Positions 8,404 through 12,340 of a stretch of DNA of 12,340 nt are shown here, piece by piece. The stretch spans positions 1 through 12,340 of the forward strand of contig JAFXPL010000014.1 of the NCBI GenBank assembly GCA_017527945.1. Reading direction: 5' to 3'. Source of the DNA: Bacteroidales bacterium (GTDB lineage Bacteria > Bacteroidota > Bacteroidia > Bacteroidales > WCHB1-69). How positions within the stretch are numbered: position 1 is the first letter of the stretch; each line of letters opens with the position of its first letter. A model generated the notes under the pieces. It did no database searches. It was not told where the DNA came from and was given only the letters and a program-made list of their open reading frames with translations. The position numbers and the translations under genes were made by a program.

Positions 8404-8648
8404 GGCTGTTGGCTGTTGGCTGTTGGCTGTTGGCTGTTGGCTGTTGGCTGTTAGCTGTTAGCTGTTAGCTGTTGGCTATTGGCTATTGGCTGTTAGCTGT
8501 TAGCTGTTGGCTGTTGGCTGTTGGCTAAAGGCTAAAAGCTAAAAGCTAAAAGCTAAAAGCTAAAGGCTAAAAGCTAAAGGCTAAAAGCTAAAGGCCAAAA
8601 GCTAAAGGCCAAAAGCTAAAAGCTAAAAGCTAAAGGCTAAAGGCTAAA
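8404..8648. repeat. Perfect 35-unit heptanucleotide array with two complementary blocks
   Basis: The 245 bp divide exactly into 35 heptads with no indel. Units 1-17 (8404-8522) all fit RGCTRTT: mainly GGCTGTT, with AGCTGTT and two GGCTATT. Units 18-35 (8523-8648) all fit RGCYAAA: AGCTAAA, GGCTAAA, and GGCCAAA twice. Every within-block difference is a transition. Read as RNA, block 1 (GUURGCU) pairs antiparallel with block 2 (RGCYAAA) at six of seven positions using Watson-Crick and G-U pairs, leaving a purine-A mismatch per heptad. The array fills the gap between the convergent T9SS cargo gene and the metal exporter, overlapping the exporter's last five codons and stop. It may act as a bidirectional terminator or barrier (inference). 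Confidence 0.95.
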
Positions 8649-9514
8649 CCACCGATCAGAAGGCCTAACGCCATCGTCAAGCCTTTCATGACAAGGAAGT
8701 TGCGTTTCGACTGCGCCATGAGCGGAATGCCGGCGTGGCCGTTCTGCGCGATGGAATTGGCGACCAGCACGGCGAAGGGGATGCTGCCTTGCAGGTAAAG
8801 CATCACGAAAATCAAGTGCGGGCCCGACACCGGCAGGAAACCCACTGCCACCGCGATGAGCAGCATCAACCACTTGGTCCACGCATGAGACCCCATCATC
8901 GTTTGCAAATCGACGAAATGGTTAAGGATTCCCAACACCAAAAGAGTTCCGAACGCATAGAGGAAGAGCTTGAACGCGTGTTGTTTGACGACGTGCTCCC
9001 ACACGTGCTCGCGCAAAAAATGCAGCATTCGCTCCCGCCAGGGCCGCTTTTCCGTCGCATGGGCATGGGGCAAATGGTCCTCGTGAATGGGAAAGTCGTG
9101 ATTTTCAAATGTAACGAATTTGTTTTCAGGTATTTTCTGCAAGATCAAGCCTACCACAAAGCCGATGGCGAAGAGGATGCCTGTCAGCAGCAGTGCGTTT
9201 TTCGGACTCTCGGCGGCGAGGAAAAGCGCCTCGTCGCCAAACGTGGCGACCATGCCGCCGATCAGTGCCCCGAAAGAGAGCATCCGGTGGGTGAAGAGCG
9301 ACACCACCACGAAACCGCCCGCACACCCGGGAATCGCCCCGAGCAAACACGCCAGCGCGACCTCCGCCACGGGCTTTCCGTGCAGCTTGCGGAACAGCCG
9401 CCCCGAAGATGAGATGTTGACCGACTCCACCACCGCCATCAGCAAAAGCACCAACAGCGTGATGGAAACCGATTCCTTTAACGCCTCCCAAATAATATTG
9501 AATACGATTTGCAT
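8630..9514 (-). CDS. Putative ten-helix metal exporter (ArsP_2 / DUF2899, 'putative manganese transporter')
   Basis: The 294-residue polytopic membrane protein has the pattern of the ArsP_2 (DUF2899) family, annotated as putative heavy-metal or manganese exporters; the substrate is not proven. The first half contains a helix at about 16-30, GAIPGCAGGFVVVSLF (59-74) and GALIGGMVATFGDEALFLAAES (82-103, with acidic D94 and E95 inside the membrane region). A cytoplasmic-type loop follows, rich in histidine (H139, H144, H147, H150, H152), a plausible metal-binding segment. The second half repeats the layout: GFLPVSGPHLIFVMLY (225-240) and AVLVANSIAQNGHAGIPLMA (248-267), suggesting internal duplication. 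It starts 25 nt after the stop of the hydrogenase-like gene, so it is probably the last gene of that operon. Its final residues LAFSL and the TAG stop are encoded by the heptad array, yet total length looks normal. Confidence 0.82.
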   Translation of the reverse strand: MQIVFNIIWEALKESVSITLLVLLLMAVVESVNISSSGRLFRKLHGKPVAEVALACLLGAIPGCAGGFVVVSLFTHRMLSFGALIGGMVATFGDEALFLAAESPKNALLLTGILFAIGFVVGLILQKIPENKFVTFENHDFPIHEDHLPHAHATEKRPWRERMLHFLREHVWEHVVKQHAFKLFLYAFGTLLVLGILNHFVDLQTMMGSHAWTKWLMLLIAVAVGFLPVSGPHLIFVMLYLQGSIPFAVLVANSIAQNGHAGIPLMAQSKRNFLVMKGLTMALGLLIGGLAFSL

Positions 9515-9539
9515 TTACAAAAATGACCCCTTAAACTCC

Positions 9540-10916
9540 TTACAAATTCAGATTCTTCGCCAGCGTCGGGTCTGTCTTTTTCGCGCCCCACACCTTGGCG
9601 GAGATGTCGTGCGCCTCCTTGGGTGTCAACAGGTCGTAATGCTCCATGGCGCGCTGCACGAAAATACACTGCTGGATCTGCGCCTTGTCGGTGACCACCG
9701 CGTCGGCAAGCGCCTTGCAGGAGGGATAGCCGCAGAGGTGGCAATCGACCTGAGGCAGGTTCTGGTTGATTTCGAACGCCCGCTTCATCTTCTGCATCGC
9801 CGCTGCCACGTTGTCGTCCATCTTGTCCATCGAGCGCGGCTCCACCGCACTGACATGGCGTTTGTCGGCCAGATAGTTGAAGTAGTTGAGCAGGTCGTTG
9901 TCCTCCGCATCCACCTCATCCGAGCATTTCGACATCCGCTTGCGCTGCCGCTCAATCATCAGAAAACGGTTCTCCGCCGTGAGGATGCCGCCGCAACAGC
10001 TGCCGTCACATGCTCTAAGTTCAAGAAAATCAATATCTTGAATATCCTCATCTTCCACCTTTTCCAAAAATTCCGACACGTTGTGGATGTCATCGATGGC
10101 CAAGTTGCGGCCCGTACGCAGCATCTTGGTCTCACCGCCGGTGAGCGGATAGGTGATGCTGGCCTTCGAGAGGCGGTGGAAACGGGTTGACTCGTCACAC
10201 ATCTTGTACTCTCCCGTCTTTATTACCCTTAACACCTTGCTGTACAAGTAGTTCATGTTAATTACGCCGTTCACAGGCGACTTGTCCTCCCCCACAGGGC
10301 TCTTGATGGCGGCAATCTTCGCGGCGCAAGGAGTCACATAGAAAATGCCGATGTCCTCCTCTGGGATGCCTTTCTCCGTCAGACTCTTCTTGATGTATTC
10401 GGCCGTGATGTCGAACGGAGCCTTCACAAGGTAGATGTTATCGACCAAAACGGGGAATTTCACCTGTATGAGGCGCACGATGGCAGGACAGAACGAAGAG
10501 ATGACCGGTTTCTCGTACGGCACGTTCCCGCTTTCGAGGTCGCGGCGGATGTACTCCTTGATGAAGTCCACGCTCTTCTCCACCTCATACACATACTTGA
10601 AGCCGATGTGCAGCAGGGCGGAGAGGATGGTGCGCTCGCGGATTTTCTCCTCGAACTGCGCCAAAAAGATAGACGGCACCAGCAGGACCGGGTACTTGTA
10701 GTCATACACCGTCTGGAAGTCATCCTGTTCGATATAGATGGCGTTCATCGGGCAGGCCACGTAGCAGCGGCCGCAATCGACGCAGCGGTTCGGGTCGAGC
10801 ACCGGATGCCCGTCCTCAACATGGATGGCACTAGTGGGGCACACGCCCGTGCAGTGGGAGCAACCGATGCAGAGGTCATATTTGAATTGTAATGCGTGGT
10901 GGAAATCTTCAGCCAT
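9540..10916 (-). CDS. Sensory [FeFe]-hydrogenase-like iron-sulfur protein (HydS/HsfB type)
   Basis: The 458-residue protein opens with two [4Fe-4S] ferredoxin motifs: C16-C19-C22-C26 and C45-C48-C51-C55. Next comes a hydrogenase large-subunit (H-cluster) domain: motif L1 SSFCPA (C143), L2 TPCAAK (C197, K200), and L3 RACDGSCCGG (C303, C307). Near the C-terminus lies an Fe-S domain of the PF04060 type, with C392, C395, C400 in DCHLCGYPSC and C417. All four H-cluster cysteine ligands are kept. The catalytic proton-relay cysteine that normally precedes the L1 ligand is Phe142, and the L2 glutamate and L3 methionine are also replaced. This matches sensory rather than turnover hydrogenases. No PAS domain follows, unlike many group C sensors. 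It lies downstream of a DRTGG protein and an RsbW-like ATPase, the usual partners. It probably senses H2 or redox state and passes the signal to the ATPase (inference). Confidence 0.88.
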   Translation of the reverse strand: MAEDFHHALQFKYDLCIGCSHCTGVCPTSAIHVEDGHPVLDPNRCVDCGRCYVACPMNAIYIEQDDFQTVYDYKYPVLLVPSIFLAQFEEKIRERTILSALLHIGFKYVYEVEKSVDFIKEYIRRDLESGNVPYEKPVISSFCPAIVRLIQVKFPVLVDNIYLVKAPFDITAEYIKKSLTEKGIPEEDIGIFYVTPCAAKIAAIKSPVGEDKSPVNGVINMNYLYSKVLRVIKTGEYKMCDESTRFHRLSKASITYPLTGGETKMLRTGRNLAIDDIHNVSEFLEKVEDEDIQDIDFLELRACDGSCCGGILTAENRFLMIERQRKRMSKCSDEVDAEDNDLLNYFNYLADKRHVSAVEPRSMDKMDDNVAAAMQKMKRAFEINQNLPQVDCHLCGYPSCKALADAVVTDKAQIQQCIFVQRAMEHYDLLTPKEAHDISAKVWGAKKTDPTLAKNLNL

Positions 10917-10929
10917 GGGTTTGGTGAAA

Positions 10930-11006
10930 GTTTAGAGGTTTAAGCAGTTTAGGAGGTTAGGGAGTTTAGGAGGTTTAGGGGGTTTAGGAGGTTTAGGAGG
11001 TTAGAG
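10930..11006. repeat. Degenerate ~9-bp tandem array (TTTAGGAGG) inside the operon
   Basis: About nine copies of TTTAGGAGG or close variants run from 10930 to 11006. Spacing between successive TTTA/TTA cores is 8, 9, 9, 8, 9, 9, 9 and 9 bp. The array occupies nearly all of the gap between the ATPase stop codon (11012-11014) and the hydrogenase-like ATG (10916). On the coding (minus) strand it reads CCTCCTAAA repeatedly, with four exact CCTCC copies. No hairpin or terminator T-run is evident. Confidence 0.85.
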
Positions 11007-11011
11007 TGTTT

Positions 11012-11425
11012 CTATTGGAAATAGTTCACAAATTCGATGGTGGTGCCTTTGCCCACCTCGGAGGTGATATTGAGGGAGTCGGAGTTGTTTTTGATGTTGG
11101 GAAGGCCCATACCGGCGCCGAAGCCCATCTCGCGCACTTTCTGGGAAGCGGTGGAATAGCCCTTCTGCATGGCCTTGTCGATGTCGGGGATACCAGGGCC
11201 CTCGTCGGCGAGGACGATCTTGACGTGGTCTTCCTCCAAATCCACGGTGATGTCGCCGCGATAGGCATGCGCCACGATGTTGACTTCCGCCTCATAGAGC
11301 GCCACCACGGTTTTCTTTACGATCTCGGGACTCACCCCGATCTTTTTGAGCATCCTTTTCACCTGGCTGGAGGTGGACCCCGCATTGGTGAAATCGCCGC
11401 CTTCTACATGATAAACAAAATTCAT
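11012..11425 (-). CDS. RsbW-like anti-sigma / serine kinase ATPase of the HydS module
   Basis: This is a small cytoplasmic GHKL (HATPase_c) protein. Using the ATG at 11425 it has 137 residues and begins MNFVYHVEGGDF, the N-terminus usual for this hydrogenase-linked subfamily. An upstream in-frame ATG at 11446 would add seven residues and is less likely. Visible ATP-binding boxes are the N box EAEVNIVAHAYRG (about residues 46-58), the G1 box DEGPGIP (about 74-80) and the G2 box GFGAGMGLPNIKN (about 101-113). Family members act as serine kinases or anti-sigma switches controlled by a partner phosphatase. Here it lies between the DRTGG gene and the hydrogenase-like sensor, so it probably relays the sensor's state. 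No SpoIIE-type phosphatase or anti-anti-sigma factor is present in the window. It is separated from the upstream DRTGG gene by 26 nt. Confidence 0.87.
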   Translation of the reverse strand: MNFVYHVEGGDFTNAGSTSSQVKRMLKKIGVSPEIVKKTVVALYEAEVNIVAHAYRGDITVDLEEDHVKIVLADEGPGIPDIDKAMQKGYSTASQKVREMGFGAGMGLPNIKNNSDSLNITSEVGKGTTIEFVNYFQ

Positions 11426-11451
11426 AATGCAAGATTTGGTTAACAATCAGG

Positions 11452-11805
11452 TTAATAAACAGCCGGCAGACCGGCATTGTACAGGATTCCCGAGGTCTTG
11501 TACATGGAATATTCCGTCCGGATAATCACCATGTCATTGTCCTCGGCCAGCTCCTTCATCTCGTCCGTCACAGTTTTGCCACGCACGATGAGCAGGTAGC
11601 TGATGTCGGACATTTCGCACGTCCGTATCGACTGCAAATTGCTCAGTCCCGTGAGCAGCAACAGGTTGTCAGCATCCTTCAGCGTGAGCACATCGCTCAT
11701 CAAGTCAGAGGCGAAAACACATTCAATCTGCTGATCCAGATAGTCTTCACCACAGATAATCTCGCCTTGCACCAGGTCTTTAATCTCTTTGAGTGTCATT
11801 TTCAA
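11452..11805 (-). CDS. DRTGG-domain protein of the hydrogenase sensory module
   Basis: This 117-residue soluble protein consists of a single DRTGG domain. Recognisable segments are ASDLMSDVLTL (32-42), LLLTGLSN-x-QSIRTCEM (49-65), DISYLLIVRGK (67-77) and the C-terminal SGILYNAGLPAVY (105-117). Similar stand-alone DRTGG proteins are encoded beside RsbW-like ATPases and sensory [FeFe] hydrogenases in clostridia and Thermotogales (known association); their molecular role is not well defined, possibly ligand sensing or protein interaction. It is the first gene of the minus-strand unit, about 39 nt after a -7 box. The ATG at 11805 is chosen; Met3 at 11799 is an alternative. No enzymatic motif is visible. 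Confidence 0.87.
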   Translation of the reverse strand: MKMTLKEIKDLVQGEIICGEDYLDQQIECVFASDLMSDVLTLKDADNLLLLTGLSNLQSIRTCEMSDISYLLIVRGKTVTDEMKELAEDNDMVIIRTEYSMYKTSGILYNAGLPAVY

Positions 11806-11843
11806 AAATGTTTTCTAAAAAGAATATTTGATGAAATAATCCG

Positions 11844-11851
11844 CAAAGATA
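11844..11851 (-). promoter_or_regulatory. Bacteroidota -7 promoter box for the DRTGG/HydS operon
   Basis: On the minus strand this reads TATCTTTG, a perfect TAnnTTTG, with a nine-A run just upstream. It lies 39 nt before the ATG at 11805 and probably drives the whole unit down to the metal exporter. The surrounding 23 bp (11841-11863) are identical to those at 4321-4343 upstream of the FN3 protein. No clear -33 box is seen. Confidence 0.65.
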
Positions 11852-11898
11852 CTTTTTTTTTAAATGGGACGTTCATGTAATGTTTTGTATTTTTTATG

Positions 11899-11906
11899 TA
11901 CTTTTG
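11899..11906 (+). promoter_or_regulatory. Bacteroidota -7 promoter box for the DUF7935-like gene
   Basis: TACTTTTG fits TAnnTTTG and is followed by C. Transcription would start a few bases later, almost exactly where the heptad array begins. TTTG at 11884-11887 is too close to be a normal -33 element, so promoter strength is uncertain. It faces away from the -7 box at 11844-11851. Confidence 0.5.
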
Positions 11907-11912
11907 CCGCGC

Positions 11913-12045
11913 GTTTTAAGGGTTAAAGGTTAAGGGTTAAGGTTTAAGGGTTATGGGTTAAGGGTTATGGGTTATGGGGCACAAGTCATAAGTCATAAAT
12001 CACAAGTCATAAGTCACAAGTCATAAGTCAAAAATCAAAAAACAA
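11913..12045. repeat. 19-unit heptad array forming the leader of the DUF7935-like gene
   Basis: The stretch parses without phase change into 19 heptads. Units 1-9 (11913-11975) are variants of GGGTTAA/GGGTTAT. Unit 10 is the transition GGGGCAC. Units 11-17 (11983-12031) are AAGTCAT variants, decaying to AAATCAA and AAAACAA. It begins about six bases after the -7 box and ends three bases before the ATG, so it is essentially the entire 5' leader. In RNA, GGGUUAU and AUAAGUC can pair at six of seven positions including one G-U, but several GGGTTAA units fit less well. Confidence 0.85.
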
Positions 12046-12048
12046 TAT

Positions 12049-12340
12049 ATGAATGTATTAGGAATCTGTATTTTAGCAAGCGTCGTGGTTTTGGTCGCGG
12101 GCGCGGTATATGTCGCGAAGATGGTGATGGAAGCGAAAGCGAAGATCGCCGCATTGGGAAACAGCAAGAAGAACCTGTCGGTGATGCTGCCGTTGCGGCT
12201 GCAGGCCTACGAGCGCATGGCCCTCTTCTTGGAACGCATCGACCCCAACCAGTTGGTGATGCGCATCCACAGCGCCGGACTCACCGTCTCGCGGGAGCAG
12301 AACCTCCTGCTGACGGCCATCCGCAGCGAGTTCGAGCACA
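12049..12340 (+). CDS. DUF7935-like membrane protein (N-terminal part)
   Basis: The frame is open from the ATG at 12049 to the right edge, giving 97 complete codons; the C-terminus lies outside the window. A single transmembrane helix is evident at residues ~4-24 (ICILASVVVLVAGAVYV core), followed by a charged segment (KMVMEAKAKIAAL). A conserved-looking soluble part then includes LPLRLQAYERMALFLERIDPNQLVMRIH. The motif LRLQAYERxxLFLERI-P-x-L is typical of a Bacteroidota family of unknown function annotated as DUF7935. Topology suggests an inner-membrane anchor with a cytoplasmic domain. Function is unknown. The whole leader is a heptad repeat, and no Shine-Dalgarno site is present. Confidence 0.75.
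   Translation, partial: MNVLGICILASVVVLVAGAVYVAKMVMEAKAKIAALGNSKKNLSVMLPLRLQAYERMALFLERIDPNQLVMRIHSAGLTVSREQNLLLTAIRSEFEH

Noticed and set aside
8404..8648. CRISPR array
   Set aside because: Units are 7 bp with no unique spacers; this is a simple tandem array.
9515..9539. Metal-sensing riboswitch or promoter ahead of the exporter
   Set aside because: Only 25 bp separate the exporter start from the upstream stop codon, too short for a riboswitch, and no TAnnTTTG box is present.
11426..11446. Seven-residue N-terminal extension of the RsbW-like ATPase
   Set aside because: Starting at 11425 gives the N-terminus MNFVYHVEGGDF expected for the subfamily; the extension has no recognisable role.
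11920..11975. Telomere-like GGGTTA repeat
   Set aside because: The period is seven, not six, units are degenerate, and the site is an internal gene leader.

Overview
The window looks like a chromosomal segment of an anaerobic member of the Bacteroidota, probably Bacteroidales-like. Four observations support this. There is a type IX secretion (T9SS) type-B C-terminal domain on one surface protein. A giant exported protein combines choice-of-anchor and fibronectin type III (FN3) domains. Promoter boxes fit the Bacteroidota -7 consensus TAnnTTTG, and Shine-Dalgarno sites are absent. A DUF7935-type membrane protein lies at the right edge. Coding DNA is fairly GC-rich, while promoter regions are very AT-rich. 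No tRNA, rRNA, CRISPR array or insertion sequence was seen.

Layout: (1) 1-4219, minus strand, is the N-terminal 1406 codons of a secreted multidomain adhesin-like protein that runs off the left edge. (2) 4220-4486 is a divergent promoter region with a -7 box for each side and a small dyad/heptad element. (3) 4487-5995, plus, is a stand-alone glutamine synthetase of about 500 residues, closed by a strong intrinsic terminator. (4) 6207-8402, plus, is a T9SS cargo protein with a choice-of-anchor L domain, Ig/PKD modules and a gliding-motility-type C-terminus. (5) 8404-8648 is a perfect 35-unit heptanucleotide array filling the gap between two convergent genes. (6) 11805 down to 8630, minus, is a probable four-gene operon: DRTGG-domain protein, RsbW-like ATPase, sensory [FeFe]-hydrogenase-like protein, and a ten-helix metal exporter (ArsP_2/DUF2899). 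(7) 11844-12048 is a second divergent promoter region whose plus-strand leader is almost wholly heptad repeats. (8) 12049 onward, plus, is the start of a DUF7935-like membrane protein.

The DRTGG/ATPase/hydrogenase-like trio is a known signalling module associated with [FeFe] hydrogenases. It probably senses H2 or redox state rather than turning over H2, since the proton-relay cysteine of the H-cluster motif is replaced by phenylalanine. The metal exporter sharing the transcription unit is unexpected.

The most unusual feature is a set of short-period repeat arrays that exactly occupy intergenic spaces. Two have period 7, one has period about 9, and a four-unit heptad trace precedes glnA. The largest consists of 17 units of RGCTRTT followed in phase by 18 units of RGCYAAA. 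In RNA the two halves can pair at six of every seven positions, and the within-block variation largely preserves pairing. This suggests a long periodic hairpin between the convergent genes.
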